Shown: piece after piece, positions 34,860-46,834 of the stretch
Layout: every line of letters starts with the position of its first letter
How positions within the stretch are numbered: position 1 is the stretch's first letter
DNA from: Artocarpus heterophyllus
Taxonomy: Eukaryota; Streptophyta; Magnoliopsida; Rosales; Moraceae
Length of the DNA stretch: 64,000 nucleotides
Assembly: GCA_025403435.1 (NCBI GenBank)
Contig: CM046347.1
Location: 26,734,597-26,798,596 of the forward strand
Direction: 5' to 3'
The notes under the pieces: model-generated
The model's database searches: none
The model's input: only the letters and a program-made list of their open reading frames with translations
What the model was told of the DNA's origin: nothing
Translations under genes and position numbers: made by a program

Positions 34860-36083
34860 TGCTATTTACTACAATTAATTTAAAATATATATATTATTTC
34901 TTACAATTTATACACAAAAAATTAGAATATACTGCCCTTAAACTTTTAGAGAAATTTCATAAATGTCACTTTTTTAATATTTACTTTTTATAAATGTTAC
35001 ATACGTTCATTTGTGGCAAAACTTAACATATAATATAAATGATAGTATGGCATAAACAAATAAACTTTTAAAAGTACGGCATAGCATGTAATTTTCTCAA
35101 ACTTTTAATCGTTGTAGATTACCCCCTTGAATTTGATAAAGCATGGCAAGTGCCCCAATTGTAAAAAAAGACCCCATCTACGTAACATGATGTGCTCAAA
35201 TCGTAATATGAAATTTCAATTTCTTCCTTCAAACGAACACACGAAACACAAAACGTGCACACAAGCACACATAATGAGTATGAAGGTTTTGAAGAGAACT
35301 TTTCTATTCAAACTTTAACCGTCTTCACACTTTGCTACACTTGGTTAAATTTAAGGAGTAACATGCCCGTGGTTGAAAAAGTTTAGGAAACAAATATGCT
35401 TACAGACACTTTTTTTAAACTTTTGTGACAAACACATACGTATAGTGCTTCCCGTTATGATTACAGGGAGTCATATTCTTCATTGTCAACGCTACATATG
35501 CACGTCTCTATGTATACGGCATTAAGCACGCGTAACATCCTCATTATTTAGGGGACAAGCAACTAGCAAGCAGAGAAGAAGATGAGCATCATGGAGAGGG
35601 AAAGGTCATGAATAAAAAAGGGTAATTATCAAAGCGCGTGAAAATATGGTTCTCAATAAAAAGTGCTTTGCTAACTTCCAACCAAGCCCATGATTTTAGT
35701 CCGATTGATCCGGAGTATGATCAATGTCTGCCGCAGGTTATTGTGGCATGGGTGGGTGCAATCCTTGGTTCAAAACTAAAAAAATTGAGCGGGAAAGAAA
35801 AGGTTAGTTAAAATGCCACGTAGGCTTTATGGAGGATAAGTTAGCAAAGTAACTGAGTTAATGTTATTGACCAACAATCTTTGAGGTGATAGAAAGACGA
35901 TGGACAGGCTACCAGCCAGTGGCCAGTTTGCCATTGGTCTAGAGTCATGTTTTTCTTGCTTTTATTGTCTACGGACAAAAATTTATGGAAGATTTTGATT
36001 AAAAAAAATTTGGCTGAGAAATAACCAGGGGTTGCTTTTCAAAAAAGATCCCAAAAGACACACCATAGGCCTTTTTGAGAAGG
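34860..36083. other. Intergenic, no gene seen
   Basis: A 63-codon frame at 35127 with CPNCKKRP is isolated and not supported. No repeats with clear ends. Confidence 0.4.
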
Positions 36084-36330
36084 GCGTTGCAATACATCTC
36101 GATCAAGTTGTGAGCCGGTTTTTTTAATAGAGTAGATCTCACTTGATGAGTCTCATTTTTAAAAAAGACATTGTTATACATCCTGATCGGGTTGTGGCCC
36201 GACCCTCCCAGTGGGGTGGGCCCCACCCGGTGGGTCCTATCGTGGGACCCATCGGATGGGGCCCACCCCATTGAGAGGGCCGAGCCCCAACCCGGTGGGA
36301 GAAAAAAAGTTTTTCTTTTGAAAAACAATC
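36084..36330. mobile_element. GC-rich fold-back element (family E), copy 1
   Basis: Two head-to-tail copies of a unit beginning TACATC(T/C)(C/T)GATC (36093 and 36177). The second carries a large palindrome: arms 36189-36237 and 36244-36293, about 49 bp each with few mismatches and a 6-base loop, rich in GTGGGGTGGGCCCCAC. A similar but shorter unit is at 59759-59855. Confidence 0.65.
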
Positions 36331-36357
36331 TCAAACCGAGATCAAAACCAATTAGGC

Positions 36358-36480
36358 TGTTTGGGAGGTTAAAATCAAATTTGGCTGAAAATGTTATAAC
36401 ATGTAAAAGTTTTATATTAGTATATTTTTCTTAATACTATAACAACTAAAAATTTTGATTCTAACTCACATTGCCAAACA
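36358..36480 (-). mobile_element. MITE-A copy 1
   Basis: Ends TGTTTGGGAGG and (complement) TGTTTGGCAATG; the interior has ACATGTAAAAGTTTTATA, a decayed form of the family core GCATGTGAGAGCTTTACA. This is the leftmost copy seen. Confidence 0.65.
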
Positions 36481-37344
36481 TTTTAAAAAGCAATTTTTAG
36501 AGGCTTAAGCAATCCTAAGATGCAGTGCTATTCATCATGACTCGAGTTGGGTCCGGAAAAGACATCACCCCGTGTCTCACATCGAGTCTCAATCCCATAA
36601 GGATGTAAAACATTTTTAAATCCGAAACGGGACCTATAAAGAAAATGATTACAAGACGGAAACATCAGCGGAGGACATGGACTTGAATATCAATGTCCTA
36701 AAAAAGGGTAAAAACTTAATAGCGCCGGTGATTGTAAATTAAATGAGTCCATCTTAATGTTATTGCCACTCGTGCTTGACAAAAACAAGGTTTTCTAAAT
36801 GAAGCGAAACATATTTTTTGATAGTACCTGGAAGGGAACACAGTAATCCAATGTGATTGGTTATTTATGAAGGTTCTGAGTAGGAAGCTGCAAGGAAATT
36901 TTAGTGCCAAAAAAGGGCTTTATCAGAATAAGCCAAGTCAGCTGCATTCAAAGAAGATTGGTTAAGTTCAATAATATATAACTTTAATGCCATAATTTTC
37001 TAGCAAAAAAAAAAAAACCGAAAGTGCCATAATTGTGTCAAGTGTCAAATCAAAGCTCAAAGCATGCCCTTACTCGAGGGTAGAAGTTATCCAAATAAAA
37101 CATGTTATATCAAACACGTGGAAGTAGCACCAATAATTTCCCATACGGATTTTAAAAAGTCTAGCTAATAATGCAACAGCTTACAAGTTCAATCGGATGA
37201 TTATTTCAACATCCACAAAGAATAGGATTATTCGATATGCTAATCTCAAACAAATGCTTTGAGAACTTCTGGAGGAAACAAAACCAGTCACTCTTTAGTT
37301 CTCGAGAAATCTAACTCTGACATTAGTTTTGTCATTAGTGTAGT
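36481..37344. other. Intergenic and 3' flank of the calcineurin B-like gene
   Basis: No gene seen. Positions 36535-36660 are a less AT-rich stretch with GGGTCCGG and CACCCCGTG words, of unknown nature. The 3' untranslated region of the minus-strand gene should occupy about 37150-37344. Confidence 0.4.
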
Positions 37345-39989
37345 TTAGTCAACAGGAACCTCAACCTCCATCTTCAGATCAGAGTTGTCAAGAATCTGCA
37401 AGCAATGAAAGTCAGTTTATATTTGTCCTTCTAAATTTAAAGATGATTTCTAGATGAAGCAGATAGTTTTTTTCCACACAATTTATTAAAGTTTAATGCA
37501 AAGCATGTCTATTTTAAACGTATTTAAGCATGTTGAACAGATGACAGAACTTCTTCAATGAGTCAAGTAGGAAAAGTCAGTAAATGACTACTTTAATGGG
37601 CTGCAAAAACTTGCAAGTTGATAAGACCAGAAAAAGGAAGGTTTTGAAATAATGAATTCCACCCCCACAAAATTACTCCAAAAGCTCTTTTTCTAAGAAA
37701 AATGCTTTCGCAAGCTTTCAATGAATAACCAGGAAGACAAATATGTGAGAAAACATGCAAGATAAAAGGTCCATGACGAGTGATACGCAGGGTAAAAGCA
37801 AGAAAATGAAAGATGATTCAAAACCGAGCTCATGTTTATAACCACATTCATCCATCATATGTAAAATAAAACTAGGACTCTTGCAACTTGCAATTGAACA
37901 ATAATAGACGCTATTGTACCTTCATGAAGTCAGATGTGCTTAATACAGCATCTTTTGCGTACCCTGACTCCTCAAGAACATGAGACAATACTTGCTGCAA
38001 AAATACATAATATTAAATGTAAACAATATTGATTAAACCAAACATCGCAATTAGCAAAGCTGCAGTACGGTCTCATAGCCATGTGGATGTTAATACTTGA
38101 ACAAAAAATCATTCAGATATTTAAAATGTGAATGCCTTCCTTAAAAAGCCAAAAACTATTCAAGTGTTTAGCACCATGAGTAAAACAGATAGAAACCCTC
38201 TTAACTAGCCTGTTGTGTTATATTTATTGCGTTATAACCTACATTAATTAGCAATAAACACTCTTAACCAACATTTTTAAAGTCTTTAGAAAATAATTTG
38301 ATATTGTTTGCAACATCAATAAGAAAACATGTTTGGAAGAAACTATATTCATAAAGCTAACACTAAATGGTCTTCTCCGTTAATCCTTTTCCATCTTTAA
38401 GAACCCACTTTCACCCTATTTCCCAAGGAAACCAAATCATATATGATAGTAGCCAAACCGTTCTAATGTAGTAGGAAAACTTAATCATATACAATAGTAG
38501 CCAAACTGGTCTAATGTGGTAGGAAAACAAAGAATGGCAATATTGAAAAGTTTTTCAAGCTCCAAGATGGCAAGATCACCTAATCAGAACATATGAGTAC
38601 ATTATGATAGTTATCATCCCAACAGATGAAACTTTTTAAGCCCAAACGCTAATGTAGATTTGAGTCACATTTAAAAGAAAAAGGCCCAAAGGTGTCTTTT
38701 TTTCCCAGCCAGTGATACAACATTCTAGAATATTCACAAAAAATCCACAAAACTATATATTACATTTACATGAAACTTTCCTCCCTGAATTACAAACACA
38801 CAAATCTGCCTAGTATCTGAGAGTACTATCTAATTGGCTTAATACGTAAAGAGCTTCCACTTTCTATTTGGTCTCGAATCATCAACATATTTCATTTGTA
38901 ATTTAAATCTCTTTTATACCATGCCTTCACTAAACAAGAAAAAAAACAATAGAGAAACCAATTAGCATGAAAAGGCTTCAAAATCCAACCAACCTCCCTT
39001 TGTTGCTCAGATATGAACTGCCCCGTCAAATCCCGCAAAATGTCCAACACGTCTCTGAATGTAACTTTCCCGTTACAGTCTGAATCATATACTCTAAAGA
39101 TAACTAGAAAACAAACGAACACCGAAACTGAAATTCAATAAGAAGAGAACTAAACCAAGTATGAGTCCATAACATAAAAATATCAAAGAGCAATTACACT
39201 CGATCTTTTGCTGCAAACTTGCCCGAGGACTAAATGCTGACAAAAATGCCACAAATTCCTTAAAGTTCAACCCATCCAACATCATCAACAATCTCTGCAA
39301 AGAGGAAATAAGCATTTCATAAACTATTATCATTTAAATAATGAAGACACATTACCGGGAAAAATAAAAAGGAGAAAAATAGTTAGATATGAGACGTGAC
39401 AATCAATACTAGAAATATGTATGTGTAATTAGCCTTTTTTTTTTAAATTTCCACAAAGTATAGATATTCTTTACCAAATTCCAACAAAAATTAAATGAAT
39501 GAATATCGTAATAAATACAAAAGCCTATAGGAATACCTTGAAATTCACATAGTTTAGTTTTCATCGTTGTAGACATGCAAAATCGTGCTCGTATATATAA
39601 ATACAATTTTTATTTTATGGAACTTGAAATCCACAAGCGTCGTAGAGAGAAAGAGAGTAAGGAGAGAATTAGGACCTGAGAGAGAGGATTGACGGCGAAT
39701 TCAGGGACGGACAAGAACTCGTCAGCGGCGATGAAACCCCCGCCGTTGCGATCGAGCTGGCAGAACCTCTGGTAGAGCGAAACAATCTCCTGCTGCGAAA
39801 CTGCAAAACCAGAAATAAAAAAAAAAAGAGAATCAAAATCAAATTGAACCGAATCGAATCCAAATCAGAAACTTTCTTCGCCGATCAGAGCGGGATCGCA
39901 GAAGGAGGATTTCTCTCACAGGCACCATTGCAGTGCTGTTGGACCTCTTCGATGTCGTACTGAGTGAGTATGGAGGAGGTGTTGCCCAT
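37345..39989 (-). CDS. Calcineurin B-like EF-hand protein (At3g18430 type)
   Basis: An intact gene of six exons: 39989-39920, 39800-39676, 39294-39198, 39103-38994, 37994-37920, 37395-37345. All introns have GT-AG ends and the frame stays open for 175 residues. It starts MGNTSSILTQYD, with glycine 2 and serine 6 as for N-myristoylation, so it may sit at membranes. EF loop 1 is D40-E51 (DRNGGGFIAADE) and EF loop 3 is D104-D115 (DSDCNGKVTFRD). Hands 2 and 4 look degenerate, so it probably binds two calcium ions. The family resembles the regulatory B subunit of calcineurin; plants lack the classical catalytic subunit, so its partner is unknown to me. Length and start match the Arabidopsis homologue as I recall it. 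Codon phases agree at every junction (1, 0, 1, 0, 0). Confidence 0.93.
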
Positions 39990-40190
39990 GGCGATGGCCA
40001 GTAAGGGAAATTGTCGGAAGCCCTAGATTCTCGCGGAGAAGACCAAGTGTGATAGACCGCTGCTGATTTCTCCAATAAACCGCCTGATGATTTTGCAGAG
40101 GTGAAGGAAGGAAACGTCCAGTGCAGAGTGGTTGAGGCGCGTGATGGATCAGGCGCACACGCGCGTCGAACCGGCAGCTTTTAGAGGTGA
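39990..40190 (-). promoter_or_regulatory. Leader and promoter region of the calcineurin B-like gene
   Basis: A less AT-rich stretch directly upstream of the start codon, containing CpG-rich words (GGCGCGTGATG, CACACGCGCGTCG near 40135-40170). No convincing TATA box, which is common for housekeeping genes. Confidence 0.4.
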
Positions 40191-40594
40191 TATGCCCGTT
40201 TAATAAATGGATTCGAATTTGATTTGAGTTAATATTATTTGAATTAAGATTTGAGTTAAAAATTTAAATTATTATCTAAATTGATATTTTGATATGTATT
40301 TAAGTTTTAATCTAAGTATAAAATAAAATTAAAATTTGTATTTAGAGAAATAGTGAAAATAGTTTTTGATTTATCAATAAATCTAATAAAATTTTAATAT
40401 TAATGATTCTAAAAAATATGTAATATGGATCTTAATTTCTTCCTCTCTTTACTAGGAACACAATGAAAAAAACATCTCAATTGGATAACAAATGAAAAAG
40501 TTATTATTTTTTTCTCAAATATAAGAGAGAGAATTTTCGTTTTTACTGTAATAGAGATATCCGAGTATCAAAAGTTTAAGGGAGTCATAACTCT
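40191..40594. other. Intergenic, AT-rich
   Basis: Repeats of TTTGAATT/AATTTGAGTTAA words at 40205-40330 suggest a decayed MITE, without clear ends. No gene. Confidence 0.4.
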
Positions 40595-40728
40595 GAAAAC
40601 TTTTTAGATTCTTGAAACTCAAAGGATTTGGATTTTGGAAGAAACAAACATGTATCTAAAGGATTCTTAATACTCAAATCTAAATTTGAGTCCAAAGAAT
40701 CCAAAAAGTTCTCGAAACAAACGGGCCG
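40595..40728. mobile_element. Fold-back element ending in AAACGGGCC
   Basis: The left arm AACTTTTTAGATTCTTGAAA pairs with the right arm (complement) AACTTTTTGGATTCTTTGGA; the right end is GAAACAAACGGGCC. It shares the GGCCCGTTTG end with MITE-D but not its centre. Confidence 0.55.
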
Positions 40729-41330
40729 TCGTTTTCCTCGTGCATTGTATGGTAAATTGTCTTGTTGCATCATGAACTATTTCTTTTTTTGTAGAATGCA
40801 CCCTAAACTTTTAATTTTAGCATTGTAAACTTTGAAATTATTTACGTGTTGAGTTTGAATTTTTTTTTAAATGACGAGCTCTACTCTTAAAAAAAACTTA
40901 TGTACAAATTTCGTGTTCAAAATTGTCCATGTCTTTTATGCTTATTAGCTATTAGATCTTAATTGTCAATGATTTTAATATTTAAGGTGCATTTTATTAA
41001 GACTAAAAGTTTAGATATATTATGCAAAAAAAAAAACAAAGAGTTTTAAAATGTAACAGTGTAATTTACTTAAACTGCATTGTATGTTTTGGCATGTGGT
41101 GCCCACGGAACAACTAGTTTTTCAAGTGTCCTTTCCCCATCAACATGTTTAAACAAAATTCTTCAACTTTAGTTCAAATAGTTGGAAATTCCACGTAATT
41201 TTCTACCACATATTATTTAATTATTTGAATTTTAAATAGCTAACATGTGATGTGATAATTTTTATACTTTTATAATAGAGCAGTCTCAAAATACTAATTA
41301 GTTAAGGATGTCAGACCACTGCAGGTCCCT
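40729..41330. other. Intergenic, no gene seen
   Basis: AT-rich with A- and T-runs. Nothing recognised. Confidence 0.4.
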
Positions 41331-41835
41331 AACTTTCATCTTAAAAGGTAAACTGTTAAGTGTGGTATCTCAATGTCTTTATAAGTTTATGTTTATTGTA
41401 ATGTTTAGATAATATATGACTCTAGTTTCTTTACACCTTTGTAATATGTTGCACTCTTTGGAGTCACGAATTTCGTAGCCACTCATTTCAACCTATTGTA
41501 TTCTGATACTACAATGAAAATTGGATTTTTTAAGGACTCAAATTTTCATCTTAAAAAGTCAACCTGTTAAGGAAGGCGCTATAATGTCCTTATAACTTGT
41601 TGTTTACTATTATGTTTAAACAATATAGAACTTGGGTTTTTTTAACTCTTTACACTAACGACTAGACAAATTCATGTTATATTATATTCTAGGAGATAGC
41701 TTTTAAGGGGAATAGGCTAGAAGACTCAAGGTTAATCTGAATCTTTTTTTTTTTGCTTGAATTAACTATTGCTGGATGTTAGTATGATATATATTGGGCT
41801 TTATATTGAATTTTATGACATGTGGTATCAAAGTC
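41331..41835 (+). mobile_element. Possible LTR relic with internal duplication
   Basis: A segment of about 105 bp (41333-41440: TTTCATCTTAAAAGGTAAAC ... TATGTTTATTGTAATGTTTAGA) is repeated in diverged form at 41546-41650. TGTGGTATCAAAGTCACC at 41821-41838 resembles a tRNA-Met primer site and follows TATGACA, which could be an LTR end. No coding part follows. Confidence 0.35.
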
Positions 41836-42126
41836 ACCTTCGGTTCATGTAGTTTAGTAAATTATTTTGATATTGTCTTTGGATTTGCGAATGATATTGA
41901 AAATTGATTTGGTAAAATTATTTTATGGCTAATTATTATGACAGTTGATGTCAGAATCATTATCATAATTTTATAGTTGATATGTTAATTGAATTGAAAG
42001 ATTTTGATATGTTTATTTTCGCTATCATCGGTATGTGCCTATTCCCATAATCATTGTTTAAGAAAGATTATAAATGGCAATATATATATAAGGAGGCACT
42101 TTCATCCGATGAAAGTTCCCTCCAAT

Positions 42127-42127
<1 letters not shown>

Positions 42128-42159
<32 letters not shown>
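42128..42159. repeat. (AT)n microsatellite
   Basis: An AT run between two copies of AGGCACTTTCATC (about 42094 and 42163), so a local duplication brackets it. Confidence 0.8.
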
Positions 42160-42161
<2 letters not shown>

Positions 42162-42880
42162 AAGGCACTTTCATCTCTCCAAACAATGATCGAAATTGAT
42201 GGTGAGGGCATTACAATTTACTTGTAATGGGAGACCTAACAAAGACAACATGCCATCCTTCACACTTTTGGACATTTCGAAAAAGACAAAATTCTTGAAT
42301 TGGGAATACTCTAATGGGATTTGTGCCTTTTTTGGATCCAAGTGTGTACACTTACATCCTGTCATGTGCAAAGTGGAAATTTCCAATTATGAACCAAACA
42401 AAACCCTTGGAGAATGACAGTGCATATATCCATTAAAGGAAATGGAAAAAAAGGGTCCACCACTTACTCAAAATAGGCCCATTAGAAGGAAACCCTAAGA
42501 ATCTTCCACCTCTTTACTAGGCATATGTCACAGTATCTTAAACTACAACTATAGTTCTAGCCATACTTCCCAATAGCTTATACCTTCACAATCTTTTGCC
42601 ATTCCCTTCCTCCCGAAAGATCCGCGGATCAGACAAAATCACAAAGGGAAGGAGATTCCACATTTTGAGGGTCCTCCCATGCTCGCTTAGCGAGGTATTT
42701 AACCGTCTAATTTGTCCTGCAATTTTTTGGTTTTCCATCTCTTTGTGAATACATCATTAAAATTATTTCGATTGAACGCATTCTTGTATCTGCTTGCATC
42801 TCCAACATCATGAAATTTGCATTCTATCTTCCACATATAAATTCCTACAACAATTTTGTTATGACATAGATCCCACTTCC
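42160..42880. other. Intergenic, no gene supported
   Basis: Short overlapping frames at 42171-42417 on both strands have no recognisable features. A less AT-rich stretch lies at 42570-42720. Nothing else. Confidence 0.4.
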
Positions 42881-43290
42881 TATGCGCTTTGATTGGATAG
42901 AGATGCCAACTATGTTCAATTTTATGTTTAGAATTGTTTAGAAATAAAACTTTCTTTACCAAAATTTTATCTGCTTTCAAATGTAGCCATTCGAAAAAAA
43001 AATGTTATGCGTTTCGATTGGATAGTGAGGCTGAATGATGTTCAATTATATTTATAGCATATTTGACATTAGTTAGTTCTAGCTAACTTTTCAGTTAGAA
43101 ACAGTATAAAGCTTTCACATGCTATAGTAAACGTAAAAAAATTACTACAATGTAAAGCTCTCACATGCTACAAGGTTTACAGTTTTAACCAACAATTTTA
43201 GCCATCATGCCAAACATCTTATTAGTCTTGTTTAGAAATATAAACTTTGTGACGAAACTTTCATGCATTTCGAATGTAGCATTCTAAAAA
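42881..43290. repeat. Tandem duplication, second unit interrupted by MITE-A
   Basis: Unit 1 (42881-43003) and unit 2 (43006-43290) both run from TATGCG-TTTGATTGGATAG through GTTCAATT, TTGTTTAGAAATA and CAAATGTAGC/CGAATGTAGC to an A-run. Unit 2 is longer because a MITE-A copy sits at 43060-43216. Confidence 0.75.
43060..43216 (+). mobile_element. MITE-A copy 2
   Basis: Ends ATTTGACATTAG and (complement) TGTTTGGCATGATG. The core AAAGCTTTCACATGCTATAG is followed by a second AAAGCTCTCACATGCTAC. It lies inside tandem unit 2, so unit 1 shows the empty site. Confidence 0.8.
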
Positions 43291-43828
43291 AAAAAAAAAC
43301 AATTTTTTCAATTTTAATTTCCTTTTTCCTTATGTCTTACTGCGTCTTATTCAAAGTATGAGAACCTCAAAAAAAAAAAAAAAACCCCTTTGCTCTCTCA
43401 TATATTTATAAAAATAACTGTGTAACTATCAGTGTCACATAAAAAACAAAAACAAAAAAAAGACACACACACACACACAAAACTTCATTAGAATCCATTC
43501 AAAACACGTTAAATAAGACATGTTGCTGCCCGATTTAACCTGTCACATTTGGTGATTATAAAAAGACAAAGTTGATTTCCCACTTTAACTTTTGACACAC
43601 ATAAAATTACGTACTGCAGCTTTTCCTTACAGGGTGAATTCGCTTGTCTTATACACAAGCGGGATTGTCACCCAATGTCCTTATTTTAGACTTCCATGCA
43701 TTGAGAAAGGTGTGAAGTACTTAACTATAGCTCCTAGTTTCATGGCTTGTTGCATGTATATATTGCTTTTAGAAAAATGTTCTAAGAGAGAAAATATATT
43801 TTACAGCTTATTATACTTAATAAAGGGA
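43291..43828. other. Intergenic, no gene supported
   Basis: A- and (CA)-rich short runs near 43370 and 43440-43480. The 81-codon frame at 43592 has no recognisable features. Confidence 0.4.
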
Positions 43829-43970
43829 TGGTCTTAACCATTATTTTAATTATACATAGTGTAAAACTCTCACACGTTACAATAAATAGAGAAAAATTAT
43901 TATAATGTAAACTCTTATATGCTGCAATAAAAATAATTTTAACCAATGGTTCTAACTATTATGCTAAACA
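43829..43970 (+). mobile_element. MITE-A copy 3
   Basis: A diverged copy: AAACTCTCACACGTTACAAT, then AAACTCTTATATGCTGCAAT, ending CTAACTATTATGCTAAACA. Confidence 0.7.
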
Positions 43971-44382
43971 CTATATTAAAAGAGTTTCGACTTTCCTTTC
44001 AAACGTTAAAGCATTTTAATCAATGGTATGCCCATCAATGTGCCGGATTTTCTTTATTTCTTTCCTATGGTTTCCTTCTTAAATGATACGAGCATGGAGA
44101 AGTTCCTCAAGCAGGTCTCGAAATATACCATGCTAAAAAAATAAAAATAAAAAATCATCGAAAGACTTATATGACGACGTTAATAAAATAAAAGAATACA
44201 TATGTTATTTAAACTTTTTTGTTCACATGCACGTGCGGAAATCGACTCTACTATATTCATAATAAGTTGAAAGATGTTATCTTCGAATTGGCTCAGTCAA
44301 TGGCTCAAAGTACATTAATATTCCCTCCTCTATATAAGCATGATATGGTTGTTTCATAACTTGGCCCTATTTCTTTACAGGG

Positions 44383-44620
44383 TGTTACGAAAGTAGTTTA
44401 AATTATCAATTTTGGTTTAAGATTGTAGTATATAAGAGCTTTACATTATAATTTTTTAATGTAGAGCATGTTTGGTTCGAGTATTTGAATAGAATATTTG
44501 AATGAAGATTTAAATTTTTGTGAGAGAAAATACTGTAACAAAATGATTCGAACTGTAATTCAAACCACGAAACAGACGGGCTTGTAGTATATGAGAATTT
44601 TACTTTGTTCCAAACACCCC
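44383..44620 (-). mobile_element. MITE-A copy 4, interrupted by MITE-D
   Basis: The left part 44383-44464 (TGTTACG ... GAGCTTTACATTATAATTTT) and the right part 44583-44620 (TGTAGTATATGAGAATTTTAC ... CCAAACACCCC) together give one MITE-A. The 118 bp between them is MITE-D. Confidence 0.75.
44465..44582. mobile_element. MITE-D, copy 2, nested in MITE-A
   Basis: Ends AGCATGTTTGGTTCGAG and (complement) AGCCCGTCTGTTTCG; flanked by the perfect duplication TGTAG (44460-44464 and 44583-44587). It matches the complement of 29208-29313. Confidence 0.8.
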
Positions 44621-45063
44621 ATTAGTTATCGTCGCTTAGTAACTTGGGTTTTTAATTATTTGACCACCTATGCGACGTCAATATGCACACCATAAATTTA
44701 TACCAGCTTTTTTACATTCTTCATGAGGATAATAATGATATAATCTAATTTCTTATAATAAAAATATCACACCTTTTTTAAAAAACAAAACTACAACTAT
44801 TTAGACCAGTTCGGGAAAATACTATTAATAAATTTAAACATGACCGAAATAAATTTACCACAAAAAGCAGAATGACTGTTTTTACAAAATGAAAAGCACG
44901 TCCATACATCCTGGTATAAGCTTATGATGTTAAGAATACAATCAGTAGCACCCTGAACGACTAGCAAGATGGAATAATTTTGGGGAAAAATATAAAGTAC
45001 TATGACTATCCACACCATAAATGTGACCACTTAGTATTACAATGAAGGAGGGTAAAATTAACT
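44621..45063. other. Intergenic, no gene seen
   Basis: AT-rich; the minus-strand frame at 44797-45030 is not supported by any motif. Confidence 0.4.
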
Positions 45064-45221
45064 AGTTGGCAAAGTTGGCTCTAACTAACTATTCATTAGG
45101 AATAGTATAAAGTTCTTATATGTTGCAGTAAAAAGAAAAAAAAGGTTACTACTGTAAAGCTCTCACATGCTATAGTGTTTACAGTTCTAACCAATAGTTC
45201 TAACTATCATATCAAACACCC
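45064..45221 (+). mobile_element. MITE-A copy 5
   Basis: The core AAAGTTCTTATATGTTGCAG is followed by AAAGCTCTCACATGCTATAG; ends GTTGGCAAAG and ATCAAACACCC. Confidence 0.75.
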
Positions 45222-45924
45222 TAAGTCGTATGAAAAAGAACAACACATTCTCTGTTTGACAAAAGTGGTTCCCACCACTTTTTTAGTTATAAACAGTGTA
45301 AAGCTTTCACACGCTATAGTAACAATAAAAAATTGCTACAGTGTAAATGTAATGATTGAAAAAATCCAAAAATTAATAAGTATGATTAATTAAAGATTTT
45401 TTCATAATTACTCAGCTAAATACTTGAGAAAGTATAAGTTTAGAATTTATTAACATGTAAATTTGAAGGTCTTAATAGCTGTAAGACCTTAGAAATAAAT
45501 AATGTTGTGAATGCATAAATTTATGTGCTTTATTTATGAAACATGTAACAATGTAATGTTATGATAGTACATTAAAGTAATTGTTTAATGTGCTAAACTA
45601 AAAGTTTATGATTCATCTAACCAAAAGTGAAATTTTCAACTTACTATGACTATGTGAAAAATTCCTATATGATATCAGTTCAGTAAAAGAAGCCAGATCA
45701 ATAGTGATCATGACCTCCATACCATAATTTAGAAAATAGTGAGCATTAAGTTTAAGTATGCAAGGTTTATGACAATTTTACTATGATTGATCTCGAAATT
45801 TAAGAAGATCATAAAGTAAGATAAGAATTTCAAGAAAATTATAAGGATTATTAGAAGTTCGAGAATTCCAATGTTTTAAATGTGTATAGTTAGTTATTAC
45901 ACATATTAATAATTACGTAAGGTT

Positions 45925-46010
45925 TATTATTATTGTTGTAATAATAATGACAATAATAATAATAGCAGTTGTTATAATAATAATGAAGAAGAAGAAGAAG
46001 AAAAAGAGAG
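45925..46010. repeat. (AAT)n and (GAA)n tracts
   Basis: Imperfect ATT/AAT trinucleotides pass directly into a GAA run, inside the 3.6-kb LTR. Confidence 0.7.
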
Positions 46011-46826
46011 TTGGTGGAGTCCACGAACGTTAATCTATAGGTAAGAAGTGGATCCATAAATGATTCCTTATAAGGAACAATTCGGGTTATGCCGTAAAGT
46101 TTGAAATAGTACTAAGTCCATAATATGAATTAAATTGACTTACAGATAGTCAATTTAATTTATAAAACTATTTTAAATTAAGATTACTATTTTTATGACA
46201 AAATTTGAAGCTTAAAATATGAAAATTTTTAATGAAAAATAATTTTTTTAAATTATAATTTTTAAAGTTTGAAAAGTAATATATATATATATATATATAT
46301 ACATATTGAGTAAAGTTTTAAATACATAATATCTTTCTTAGAATTCATATACATATATATATGTATACAGTTGTGAAATTAACCAATCGTTGGTTTTGAA
46401 GACAAATGTATCAAAGTTTACTGTTTTAAAATAAGATCAAGAAATCAAATTTTAAGTTTTAACCAAAGTTCTTAAATACAAAGTATTATTATTAGCAAAT
46501 ATATATATATATGTATTTGGTGAAATAAGTGAATCAACGATTTTGAAGACAATACTGTCAAAGTTTTCATATCTAAACAAATTCAAGAAATCCATACAGT
46601 ATGGACAAATTTTATGAAAATGATTTTTATGACAGTATGAAGATGTTTATACGACAATGATACAATAAGAAAAAAAATTAGAATTTATGTAAGCATTTTT
46701 AAAGAACGAGGATATTACAGTTTTAAACAAAAAATACAGTTATGTTTATGAGAATTTCAAGCTTATGGATCAAATTTGCTTTGCCCGAAACGACATAGTT
46801 TAGACTGTGTAGATCACAAGGTTGTC

Positions 46827-46834
46827 TATAAATA
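46827..46834 (+). promoter_or_regulatory. TATA box of the 3.6-kb LTR
   Basis: TATAAATA, followed about 70 bp later by CT-rich CACTCTCTAC, which is plausible for a transcript start. It sets the element's direction as plus. Confidence 0.6.

Noticed and set aside
35127..35318. Small frame with CPNCKKRPHLRNMMC, zinc-ribbon-like
   Set aside because: Isolated, no second half of a zinc fold, no splice partners; likely chance.
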